64,000 bases of DNA from Periconia sp. R9002 (Eukaryota > Ascomycota > Dothideomycetes > Pleosporales > Periconiaceae). The notes beneath the pieces are model-generated. The model was not told the origin of the DNA and made no database searches. It worked only from the letters and a program-made list of their open reading frames with translations. This document shows positions 46,970-56,282 of the stretch, piece after piece; the first letter of the stretch is position 1; each line of letters begins with the position of its first letter. The stretch lies in the NCBI GenBank assembly GCA_023627715.1, contig JAMAHW010000042.1:62001-126000 (forward strand). Direction: 5' to 3'. A program made the translations under genes and the position numbers.

Positions 46970-47466
46970 ATGTCTGGACGTCCAGGTGGTGAGTACGCGT
47001 GCAAAACTCACGTCAAGCAGTTGACAAGCTAACCTGCGATTACAGGCCGCGGCGGAGGTAAAGGTAAATGAATACCACCTTTACTCCCAATACTTGATTC
47101 ATATTGACGCTCCCCAGTTCTGCTTCCTCCGATCAACTTCATCTTCAAACTGCTCCAGGCCCGTGCGACCGTTTCAATATGGTTATACGAGAACTTGGGA
47201 ATGCGCATTGAGGGCAAGCTCAGAGTACGCCAAAGGCCCCAATCGTTTGAATTCAACCGCTGATTATTGCAGGGCTTTGACGAATTCATGAACCTCGTCA
47301 TCGACGACGCGGTCGAGGTTACACTGCCAAAGAAAGATGCTCCCGAATCGCGGAGAAAGCTCGGTAAGCATAGATGCTCGGGGTTGTTTGCTCATTTAGC
47401 TAATGAATAACAGGTCAAGTGCTCCTCAAAGGCGACAATATCTCTCTTATTCAGCAACTCCAGTGA
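46970..47466 (+). CDS. SME1: Small nuclear ribonucleoprotein SmE
   Basis: Core Sm-ring subunit of spliceosomal U1, U2, U4 and U5 snRNPs; 95 aa. The gene is split into five exons: 46970-46988, 47046-47063, 47118-47224, 47273-47363 and 47414-47466. Exons 1 and 2 are only 19 and 18 nt and encode the Gly/Arg/Lys start MSGRPGGRGGGK. The Sm1 motif follows (LLPPINFIFKLLQARATVSI, then WLYENLGMRIEGKLRGFDEFMN), then LVIDDAVEV, and the Sm2 motif (GQVLLKGDNISLIQQ). Every junction is GT-AG, and the phases match known SmE protein sequence throughout. No single open frame shows it, so it is easily missed by frame-based calling. It converges on FAU1, with stops 146 bp apart. Confidence 0.93.
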
Positions 47467-47612
47467 GAGGGCTCGAGGCTGGTCGTGATATAAGAATGTC
47501 AAAAGCTCGAGCGTGCATGACGATACGGCACCTAGACGTGCATCGTGTTGAGATGGGATGCATTCACAAAGGCTTGCACAAATTGTTTGTAGGATACAGG
47601 ACATTCAAGGGT

Positions 47613-48446
47613 CTATGCTCTTCGGAGCTCACCCTCGCCAGTTATCAAAGCATCAAGGCGGTAATCCGATGCATCCATGGGAACCGACTCGCTGGGTGGC
47701 AGTAGTTGCTCCGTCAGGGAAAGGCCGACTTTTTGTGGTTAGTTAGCATCATCCCATTTGAGCAATGTCAGTAGTTCTTACCGCGAAAAGGGAGCCGCGA
47801 CGCATCTTGAGACCGGCGCAGAAAATAATCATAGAACCCTTTGCCGTGACCGAGGCGACCGAAGTTGGAATCAAATGCCATGCCCGGCATAACGATCAAG
47901 TCTAGACCGGCTTCATCCGTCGTTTGAATTTGTTTGCCCTGAGTGAGACCCTTGCCACCAAAAGAGTTGGTTCGCGACGGTATGGAGTCGTTAGATGGTG
48001 TTGGGATATTCCACTTGTCAGGTTTCAGTGTCTCGAAATCATCTATAGATTGCAGTTCAACCATGTCCATTATGGATTTTGGTTGACCAGCTATTTGGGT
48101 GTCAGGCACATATGTATAGGGAATGAAGACTTGCTTTCCCTGTGCCAGAGCATCTTTGACGATGTTGGTCGTCGAGATTTCCCCGCTTGGCATGGAAAGG
48201 TAGATGCTGATGCGTCTTGCGGCCCTGTACTCGGGTAGCGCAAGTAGAGCCTTTGTTGCATTCGAAGCTACCGGTTCGTTGTAAGCATGATGATGTATAT
48301 AGTGCTGAGAAGAACGTGGGTATTCAAACCAGCGATAGAACTGATGTTAACTCACTTTGGACGGCTGCTGTTGCGTCAGACACGTCAGCCAACAAATGCT
48401 TGATCCGCTTTCTGAGATCTCTCTTGAGCCCAGCTATAGACGCCAT
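47613..48446 (-). CDS. FAU1: 5-formyltetrahydrofolate cyclo-ligase
   Basis: ATP-dependent conversion of 5-formyl-THF to 5,10-methenyl-THF, returning folate to the active one-carbon pool. Exons on the minus strand are 48446-48356, 48267-47782 and 47728-47613; the protein is 230 aa. Introns are 88 nt (donor GTGAGT) and 53 nt (donor GTAAGA, branch GCTAAC). Motifs in order: KRDLRKRIKHLL at the start, ARRISIYLSMPSGEIST (substrate loop), QVFIPYTY, DLIVMPGMAFD and the ATP-binding GRLGHGKGFYDYFL. The last exon restores PFRVGLSLTEQLLPP, then SVPMDASDYRLDALIT. Between about residues 100 and 135 lies a Ser/Thr-rich insertion usual in fungal members. Confidence 0.93.
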
Positions 48447-48900
48447 GATGGACGGATTTGGTTGAGAGCAATGCTAAGACTTGGCGTCTCAAACTTTCTG
48501 TGGGTGAATAGAGTTTTGATTTCAGCACAATCGGTAAAATATCGTGGAACAGAGGTCCACGTATTCATCAAGAGCCTACTGAGATAGTAAACAAAGGTCT
48601 TCCTGTCGTCGAAGATTGTCAATCGCGGTGGGCCAGTAATCCAAAAATAATTGTGTAAGGTACCTAGCAACTCTGTTACTCATGATGGACCTGGTTTGCG
48701 TGGCGGCTTAGCCTTACGACCCCTGTCCCCTTATCGGCTCCTTCCGTCATTCCACCTCCTGGCTCAACGCCTCATCAACCAACATTCTCAAACATACACA
48801 TTCGCACTCTCCGCCCACCCGTACCTTCACCGCCGCCCTCCCCACCGCGTTTGCCCGCTCCTCACTCTATACCCTCGTTTTCTGCCGCATATTTTCAGTC
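48447..48900. promoter_or_regulatory. Divergent promoter, FAU1 / ROT1
   Basis: 454-bp head-to-head spacer. The ROT1-proximal half (about 48710-48900) is strongly C-rich with TCC and ACC runs. No gene seen. Confidence 0.5.
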
Positions 48901-49855
48901 ATGGTGCCTCTGTCCGTCGCGACACTGCTACTCAGCGCTGGCGCAGGCTTCGTAGCTGCACAGACCACAGACTCGCTTCCCGTCACTGATCTAGTTGGAA
49001 CTTGGTCTAGCAAAAGCAATGCTACGCTTACGGGTTCTGTATGGCAATCACCGTGTCGACCGCTACACATTTGACATGTTACTGATGGTGGGATAGGGCT
49101 TCTACGACCCCGTGAAAGACGAATTCACCGAACCGAAACACCCTGGCATATCCTACTCCTTCACCGCCGACGGCTACTTCGAGGAGGCATACTACCGCGC
49201 TATTGCGAACCGTACGTCATCTTGCGTTCTCTTCCTCCGACTCAAGAGATATATTGCGAAGTTGGGATATGATACTGACAGAAATGGTGTAGCCAAGGAT
49301 CCCAAGTGTCCAAAGGGTATAATACAATGGCAGCATGGTACTTTCAAAAAGCTGGCCAACGGATCTCTCGAATTGACACCTATCGAAGTTGATGGACGAC
49401 AGCTGTATTCAGACCCTTGTTCGTACACGAGCTCGGTATATACCCGGTACAAAGCGAAGGAAAACTTCAAGGTATGTTGGAAGTTGTCGTTGCATTGCAG
49501 ACGGGGTGGACAGCTGGTCGCTCATATAAAATAACTACTAACGGATATGTTCTAGCACTATGAGGTTCTCATGGATCCTTATCGTAAATTAAGCCGCCTC
49601 AATCTTTTCAAGCCGGACGGCTCCCCGCTGATGCCACTTTACCTCGCAATGTCCCCACCGACTATGCTCCCCACGACCACCTTGAACCCAACCAACACTC
49701 CCACACCGACCAGTACTAAGCAAAAGCGCTCCGAATTCCCATTCTCTCCCAGCGCACTCGGCAAACGGTCTCCGCAACAGCAACAGGCTGATCGTTGGTG
49801 GTGGTTGGGTGTGATCCTTACAGCGACGGGTGGGACTTTGTATTTCGTTTTCTAA
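48901..49855 (+). CDS. ROT1: ROT1, ER membrane chaperone for cell-wall synthesis
   Basis: ER-resident type-I membrane protein needed in yeast for protein folding and beta-1,6-glucan synthesis. Exons are 48901-49038, 49097-49211, 49293-49471 and 49556-49855; the protein is 243 aa. A signal peptide covers residues 1-20 (ends FVAAQ). The conserved blocks are DLVGTWSSKSNATLTG, GFYDPV, GISYSFTADGYFEEAYYRAI, GIIQWQHGT, VDGRQLYSDPC, HYEVLMDPYRKLSRLNL and PLYLAMSPPTMLPT. A Thr/Pro/Ser-rich stretch precedes the C-terminal membrane anchor WWWLGVILTATGGTLYFVF. The first donor is GTATGG; the others are GTACGT and GTATGT. The junctions restore every conserved block, so the model is firm. Confidence 0.94.
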
Positions 49856-50363
49856 GCAGACCCTGGAATGATGATGATGGACAAAACATGAGTAGAGGTA
49901 GCAGCTAGTGAGTAGAAAGGCGTTAAAGGGGTTTTTTTCTGGTACACGGATGGTGCATCTGCATTTTGTATTCTGTTCTGGCGTCACTGGTTGCAATTTT
50001 ACCGGTTATTGTACAATCAGTCTATTGTCCGGGGGCTGGAACAGTTTGTATATCATATTTCCATAATAGTGTGGTCAGCAAAATCATATTTTGGGTTAGA
50101 TAAAGAATATACAATAGCCAAAGGGTCAAATATGCATCACATATCACCTACACATTACTAAAATTTTCTTGAAATTCTTGTATTATTTCATTCCTCTATG
50201 AACTACTGTACCCCGAAGATTGAAATGGGTATGTATGTACTTGTTAATGCAAACGCTCCAAACGCCAACCTATGAAAAAATATCCGCTCGAACCAGCGAG
50301 CTAATATGCTTGAACAAACCCTCAAGAAAGCGATGAAAATGTTTCCCTGGAAGGCATCTCCCT
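49856..50363. other. Intergenic between convergent genes
   Basis: AT-rich 3' regions of ROT1 and of the next minus-strand gene. No gene seen. Confidence 0.5.
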
Positions 50364-50915
50364 TTACTCCATGTCGACATCCATCATCCCGTCGTCAACT
50401 TTCGAGTCTCTCCGCTTCGGCCTGTGTACATACTCTGTCCCTTCCCTCCTCCCCCACCTCCCCTCCTGCTCCGTTTCCTCCTTCCCTACATCCTCCGTCT
50501 GCTCCCTCGCCCACCTCCTCTCATCCCAAACGCTATGCTCCACGCCATTAAACCGGTCCTCAAACATCCTCCTCAACCTCTCCTCATCCTCAACCCCCAA
50601 ATCTTCCTCCCTCAGCCGCTGCCAGTTCTCCGGCTCGCGGTGAATCGAAACGACGTATTGTTTGCCGTTGCGCGCCGTGGGGTCGTAGATGTATTTCACC
50701 TCGCCCCCGTCGCGGGCTGTGTAGCGGAGGAGGATGGTGCCTGGTTTGGGTTCATTGGGGATCGGTCGCGGTGATGAAGAGTCTTCTTCGTAGGTTGTGA
50801 TGAGTTGGTCGAGGACTACTGGTCCTGAACCGTCGGATTCCCGCTTGGAGGGGTTGAAGAGGTAGGATATCGTGTTGTGTTTTGAGTCGACGTAGGTGTA
50901 GATTGTGAATGACAT
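50364..50915 (-). CDS. Hypothetical protein, 183 aa
   Basis: I do not recognise this protein. It begins MSFTIYTYVDSKHNTISYLF, a beta-rich start, and has a second strand-like stretch (TILLRYTARDGGEVKYIYD) of similar character. The C-terminal half is highly charged, with many Glu and Arg, probably helical or disordered, and ends DDGMMDVDME. No signal peptide or membrane segment. The frame is intronless. A coding origin is favoured by the clear split between a beta-rich and a charged part and by the same C-to-G coding-strand switch seen in other genes here. It may be a lineage-restricted protein; function unknown. Confidence 0.55.
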   Translation of the reverse strand: MSFTIYTYVDSKHNTISYLFNPSKRESDGSGPVVLDQLITTYEEDSSSPRPIPNEPKPGTILLRYTARDGGEVKYIYDPTARNGKQYVVSIHREPENWQRLREEDLGVEDEERLRRMFEDRFNGVEHSVWDERRWAREQTEDVGKEETEQEGRWGRREGTEYVHRPKRRDSKVDDGMMDVDME

Positions 50916-51655
50916 GTTTGTGGTATTGGTGTGTGAGTCGATTTTGGTAGTTTTTGGTATTTGACTTGTGGGAGTCGTAGCTGGTTTTGAGTGGTTCTTG
51001 TGTATCGACTCGGGTGTTGTGGTTGGTATACAACAAAGAATGTAGTTATGATTGATGTAGTTGCGTTTTGGAATTGTGATTTGATTTGATCTGATTTCTA
51101 CCTAACGTTACTCAAACGTACATGAATTTATATGTTCTGAGGTCAATGGTTGACGTTGGCATGATATTGGAGAGACAGCCAATGATGATGCGAGGACATT
51201 CTGGAGTGATCGCGATGAGTGGAGAAGGTGCTGGAACAAGCGAGCAGTTACTGCTTTTGTCGTGTGAGCATCACCCCTCATCGTACGAATATGACGAAAA
51301 AATACACGAAACAATATTGCTCGATTCCTGTTCACAATCTGGAACGCAATCATGATTACAAAATTACGTCGAAACTCCCGCAGTGATGGTCTCCAAGTTG
51401 GGTAACTGGGAAGTTCAGCTTATATAATAGGGCCGAATACGGTTACAATGTTAGCCTAAATAGTCTTAGTCACTCATGGATTGGCTCTTCATCGACTCGA
51501 TGAGAGAAACAAAGCATGCAGTCTTCATCGCGATCAACAATTCAGAGAAATTGCATCGGTTCACGGCATTTTCTAACTATAATACATAGGTACATAATTG
51601 GACGATTTACATACACGGGTAATCAGCAATTGTTCGAGTCCAAGTACAGCATGGC
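50916..51655. other. Intergenic, orphan promoter and P450 3' region
   Basis: 740 bp, G/T-rich in the first third and AT-rich later. No gene seen. Confidence 0.45.
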
Positions 51656-53405
51656 CTATTCGCGTTTCTTCAGTTGGACAATGGGACCTTTCCTGTTGGC
51701 GACGAACATATCCCATAGTTGATACTGGTCCGGATTCTGTCGACCAGGCCTTCCATTTTTCTCACCGCCTCCGAGGTTGTTGGTAGGATCTTGCCTGAAT
51801 TGGTACTTGTAGAGTGTTTTGGCCATCACAAGTCGCATTTCAATCCACGCGAGATTTTTCCCCACACAACCGCGAGAACCGAAAGAGAAGGGGAAGAAAG
51901 CGCTCTCAGCCAAAGCGACGCTGTCTGGGGAAGAACCCTCGTTTTCGTCGTCCCTATCAGTCGCAATCCAGCGCTCAGGGCGGAATTTGAACGGCTCTGG
52001 GAAATAGTCCTTGTTGTAGTTCAAGCAGTACATGCCGGCGCTAACCAAGTAGCCTTCCGGGATGTAGTGGCCGCCAACGGTTGTGCCGCCGCTAAGAGCT
52101 ACACGACTTGGCTCGGCGGATACGGGAGGAGTCATGCGCATGGCCTCTTGGATGAAAGCAGTCAAGTACTTGCAAGACATGATTTTGGTCCCAGTTTTGA
52201 TCTCGTCGTAGCTAGAGAATGTAGCGCGGATCTCCCGTGCCAGCTTTTCCTGAATAGCGGGGTTGCGAGCAAGATAGAAGAAGGCAGCTGTGAGAACGAC
52301 AGAAGTCGTATCGGAACCGGCAATGGTCAGCATCTCACACTCACCGAAAAGCTCATGCAAGTCATATCCCTTCTCGCCCGTCTCAGGGTCGACAGCCTTG
52401 AACAGCCAGTAGAAGAAATCTTTGCGTACTTCAGTGTCAGGCTTTTCTAATCGTTCAGTTTCTTCCTGGTCTTTGGTACGGCTGGCGAGACATCCAGCGA
52501 CGAAGTTGCCCCAGTTGGTGACCGCTGGAGGTGACGCAAGCTCAATTAACCGGTCAAGTCCACGTGGTTTTGCCCAAACCCATAACCAGTTCCAAGGACT
52601 GAAACAGATCTGTACACGTCAGTTGGCTGTCAAAATCGACGTCAAGAGAGTTGGCTTACCGGGTGGAGAAGCTCCAAAAAGGTCACCATCATTTCCGGGA
52701 TATGGCGCAAGTCACTGTTGCTCTCTTTCATATCGAAGCATTTACCAAAGCACAAATCACCCAAGATATCAAAGACGAGCCAGTTCATCCAGTCACACAT
52801 GTTCAGTGATTCGGACCACTCTCCATCTTTACCCTTTGGCAACTGGCCAAGAAGCTCCAGCCATCTATCGATGTTGGAGTGCAAAAAAGTTTCTGCAGAA
52901 CGCATTGCTGCTTCCGAGAATGCATAGTTCATAACACGACGTTTGCGTGCATGTTGCTCAACGTTGGTCGAGCTCCAGGTGTTGATGGCGTTGACATGAC
53001 GTGGCCACCCCTTGTAGTAGTCGGATTTCTTTACGTTTCCAGTCGGTCCGAATACCTTCTTGAAAGCGGAGGGGGTGTTGATTAACACACCGTCAGGTCG
53101 ATACCGGAACTCAGGACCTGAAATTCGAGTAAGTTGTTGATTGTAACCTAGTTACCTTCATTGATGAAACACTGACCATATTTCTCTTGCAGGCTATACA
53201 ACCAAAGGTGACGATCGCCAAATCGAGTATTCCACCACGAAGGAAAAACAGAAATCCGTGCCCAGAAGGGACCAGGAAATTTGGCGAGCGGATGGAAGTA
53301 GAGGCGGTAAATAGCTGTGAAAAACACATACGAAAAGCCAAGAGCAACACTCAACCCCAATACATTGGGGTATGAGATACTCTCGGTGAGGTTTGAAGAC
53401 ACCAT
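51656..53405 (-). CDS. Cytochrome P450 monooxygenase
   Basis: Membrane-anchored haem monooxygenase of 546 aa, probably in secondary metabolism or detoxification. Exons on the minus strand are 53405-53177, 53117-52660 and 52609-51656. The N-terminal anchor is VLGLSVALGFSYVFFTAIYRL, followed by HPLAKFPGPFWAR. The I-helix has AGSDTTS, the K-helix ExxR is EAMRM, the PERF-like motif is FRPERW, and the haem loop is FSFGSRGCVGKNLA with the axial cysteine. The first intron uses donor GTCAGT, giving KYGPEFRYRPDG as expected of this family; a GTAACT 27 nt further on would insert nine residues. The second intron is 50 nt (donor GTAAGC). No partner biosynthetic gene lies beside it; the nearest neighbours are a transposon and membrane proteins. 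Substrate unknown. Confidence 0.92.
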
Positions 53406-54575
53406 GGCTTGTCACAGTTCTCCTCCGTTCAAACTGTCAACAACGGTTTCCGGGAAGGAAAGGGCAAAGAAAAAATACTTCTCTGGAGGAGACCCTTTTC
53501 CATGGAAAGGGATAGCCTTCGACAACCGCATCTCCCGCCTTTCATGTGCCGTTCCCCACTTCAACGTCTCAAAACTTTTTGAATCCCTGCCTTTTGGCCC
53601 CCTGCCCATGATCACACCTCTTGCCACCAAATTTGGGCTGCGCCGCTGGACCGCTGCAGAAAACGTTGAAGGTAGGGAGAGCGCTGACTGTAATGTTCAT
53701 GCCTAGACCGACCGAGCATCTAAGTCTTCGTATTCATCAGTCATGACACGCCTGCATCCATGTCCACGTATTGATTTTCAGTGGTATATTTGTTTAGCAC
53801 AAGCAAATCTCAAACATAACATTGGTGTCAGGTCACTCTGTGAACACGGGCCGAGTCTTTTAAGTATAGCGTACTGGTAACCAGGTGGAAGGGGAACAGG
53901 GTATGCAATAAGCGCTGGCCTATGTAGTCAAGATTGGCAGGGCGTTTAGGGTACTTGCTCCCGAAACGGCGACTAATTTCACTGGACGCTCTACTAGTCT
54001 TGGCTGGTCGCTCTACAATGGTAAGCGTACACGAGACTCCTCTTTTAGTCAACATCCAGCTGGTTGACCATGACTTTGTTCCCCACCAAGATACTCATCC
54101 TATTGAATTCGGTAAGGCGAGGGCACCAAAATTCCTTTTAATGGGATGCCGTACTCTGGCGCAGACTTGTGAAGTGTTAGCGAGATAAATCGGCTTTACG
54201 GCGCTGTACAGATAGACCCACCGAAGTCAACCCTCTTTGAGTTAGACGCTTAGCTATCAGCATGCTGCCCCCTAGTTTGCAGCCTGGACGGTGAAGACAC
54301 TTCGGGTTATTTTCATACCATGGTACCTTTGTAGTTGGCAGAGAGACATCGACTCCAACGTTTCAAGCAAATGCTCGGTTTAGGTGGGCAAGAACACCGA
54401 CGAAAGGATCGAACTACAGATTTCTTGCAGTGTTTTTTTCGATGAAGGAACGATAAACGCGCGCTCTGTCCCAGGTAACCCCAATGCACCAACATAAGCT
54501 GCCGGGATATGCGGCATTGATTGGACCAATAGGGACGTTCGCAATTAACGACCACAGGAGCCATCGATTAATCAC
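53406..54575. other. Intergenic, P450 promoter to transposon
   Basis: No supportable gene. The minus-strand open frames between about 54313 and 54614 do not match any family, though the region could be decayed coding DNA into which the transposon inserted. Confidence 0.4.
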
Positions 54576-54577
54576 TA

Positions 54578-54711
54578 CAAGGGGGGTGTAAGTGGGACTA
54601 TCGTTTATAGGCACTCGACGCTAGAGCTATTAAACCGTATTAAAACTGTCTTATATATTAGGTAAGTTATATATAAAAAATAGTACTAAGTATGTTAGGC
54701 GATGCTAATAC
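54578..54711 (+). repeat. Left terminal inverted repeat
   Basis: 134 bp matching the complement of 56158-56280 from the outer CAAGGGGGG to the inner GGCGATGCTAATAC. It has about ten transitions and no transversions against the right copy, and an 11-bp stretch (TAGTACTAAGT region, about 54681-54692) absent from the right copy. Confidence 0.88.
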
Positions 54712-55019
54712 AGTATGTGACGCCCTTTTACTTGAATCACTGCCTTACAACGCTCACCCATATTGCTAGTATATTTCCTAATTTCCTAAGGCGTAATACG
54801 AGCCTACTCCTCCTTAATACATTGCCTCAATTCGTCTTTTATCTTAGGATATCGCTTTCTTACTCTACTCTTCAGTAATCGCTATAGATTTTTAAGAGGA
54901 TTCAAATCAGGCGAGTTTGGTAGCCACTATAGCAAGCGTAAGGCCTTCTTATAGAAGAAACCTCTAGTATTTCTTGCTGTATAGACGCTTGAACTATCCT
55001 GCATGAATATTGACTTGCC
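54705..55019 (-). pseudogene. Degenerate Tc1/mariner transposase, C-terminal part
   Basis: Minus-strand reading shows MQDSSSVYTAR (the QD of the second catalytic aspartate in the DDE domain), then about 34 codons later SPDLNPLKNL, where Tc1-like transposases have SPDLNPIENLW. The catalytic Glu position is Lys here, and the following Trp codon is TAG. Four or more in-frame TAG stops interrupt the frame, mostly where a TGG or CAG/GAG codon is expected, as G:C to A:T transitions produce. The stop TAG (54705-54707) lies inside the TIR. Recognisable sequence ends near 55019, and the N-terminal DNA-binding part is absent. Not functional. Confidence 0.85.
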
Positions 55020-55509
55020 AATACCCACCCAGAAGAGCTCATGCTCCATACGAAAGCTCTCAATATCGGGCCAAACATGCTGGATGTCCGAAATGGAGCA
55101 CTAGTTACCCAGTATTATCAGCCAAGGCGACCCAGGGCGTTTGATGGCTGGCTCTAGATCTTAGGTAGCTGACGAACTATATATAGGCTTTATGGTTAGA
55201 GTAACAGATACCGTATTATAGCTGAATCAAATCTCTTCAACAATCATCCATCATTGGTGGCTCCTGGTGTCAGGCCACCAACAATTGTAAAGATCATGCC
55301 ACCACCACCGACGGTCCACCGGAGCGCAAGGATGATAATGTCTTCACTAGGCTTGATCATGTTCGGAGCAAAACAGAAAGCAAGTCATTTGGTATACTTA
55401 TTGGGACTGGTATCTAGCCAGACCCTCTACACTTGGACAGGTCATCGATATCTTGATACACCAAGCTTGAACGATACCAGAAGTTCATCAAGAAAAACTT
55501 TTTTTAGAC

Positions 55510-56146
55510 ATGTTTATTCCCTTTCTTAACTTCCTAATAATGTTCCCGTTTCCGACAGCAAGTATCGATCTCTCTGCTCTATACAGCGTTCGTCAAGACC
55601 CACGCTACTCCTCCCTCCCCACCTGTCCCCGGTACTGCCTAGATTACGATGGGTACGACTCCGATCTCGAAGGTCTGTACGGATGTGGCACGGTAGTGTA
55701 CAATTTCTGCTTCTGCAGCGAGACTCTTCGATCCAAGGGCTCGTCGTTCATCAGCTCCTGCATCCACACCCGATGTGGATCGGATGATGCGGAGTACCAA
55801 GAGGTAATGAGGTTTTATGACGGTTATTGCGAGTTCACCAACGCCGGTGCTATAACAACAACTAGAACTGGTGGATTAGCAACGAGTTCCACGGCTGGTG
55901 AGTAACTTGGAAATACAAATTGCGGCGCTGATAGGGACAGCAAATACTGGAGGGCGACCAATTCCTACGCAAACTAGCCCGTCTTCGACAGCCAATTCCT
56001 CAGAAGAAGTAACAGCTCAGAAGACTTCAGGTGGAGGGGGGCTGTCGAGGTCAGATAAGATTGCGCTGGGATGTGGACTCAGTGTTCCATTGGCGGGATT
56101 GATCGTTGCTATTTATGGAGTCCAGAGGCATCGAGCGTTGCGCTAG
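55510..56146 (+). CDS. CFEM-like cysteine-rich membrane-anchored protein inside the transposon
   Basis: 197-aa protein from exons 55510-55897 and 55941-56146 (43-nt intron, donor GTGAGT, branch GCTGAT, acceptor CAG, phase 1). A hydrophobic signal peptide (about 1-17) is followed by eight cysteines at 39, 43, 59, 67, 69, 84, 89 and 107. The spacings are x3, x15, x7, x1, x14, x4 and x17, close to the fungal CFEM pattern, including the PTC start and CFC pair. A Thr/Ser-rich stalk (about 112-155), a membrane span (about 168-189) and a basic tail (VQRHRALR) complete it. CFEM proteins act at the cell surface in haem/iron uptake, adhesion or host contact; the role here is inferred. The frame is undamaged although the flanking transposon DNA is RIP-mutated. 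The stop is 11 bp before the right TIR, so the TIR forms its 3' UTR. Confidence 0.82.
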
Positions 56147-56157
56147 TCAGGCTATAC

Positions 56158-56280
56158 GTATTAGCATCGCCTAACAATTTTTTATATATAACTTACCTAA
56201 TATACAAGATAGTTCTAATACAATTTGATAGCTCTAGCGTCGAGTGCCCACAAACAACAGTCCCACTTACACCCCCCTTG
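56158..56280 (-). repeat. Right terminal inverted repeat
   Basis: 123 bp, inverse of 54578-54711. It is less AT-rich than the left copy at several of the transition differences but more so at others, so both copies have been mutated. Confidence 0.88.
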
Positions 56281-56282
56281 TA

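Larger units (their letters stand above)
54578..56280. mobile_element. Tc1/mariner-type element with captured CFEM-like gene
   Basis: 1,703-bp element bounded by inverted repeats that begin CAAGGGGGGTGTAAGTGGG at the left and end with its complement at the right. TA dinucleotides at 54576-54577 and 56281-56282 fit the target duplication of Tc1/mariner elements. The left third (to about 55215) is AT-rich and carries a stop-riddled transposase C-terminus on the minus strand. The rest (about 55215-56157) has ordinary composition and holds an intact two-exon gene on the plus strand, with no damage. The size is near that of complete fungal Tc1/mariner elements, but most of the transposase is missing. 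The element cannot move on its own. Two separate insertions flanking the gene are an alternative to capture. Confidence 0.8.

Noticed and set aside
53149..53176. Alternative donor GTAACT for P450 intron 1, adding nine residues
   Set aside because: The earlier GTCAGT donor gives the usual KYGPEFRYRPDG join; the longer form would interrupt it.
54380..54480. tRNA-like GTTCGATCC box on the minus strand
   Set aside because: No matching A box and no acceptor or anticodon stem could be folded by eye.
55245..55390. Short minus-strand frame with a hydrophobic stretch (IIILALRWTVGGGGMIF) between the transposase remnant and the CFEM gene
   Set aside because: Only about 45 codons and no match I can name. 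It could be a scrap of another captured gene, but the evidence is too thin.
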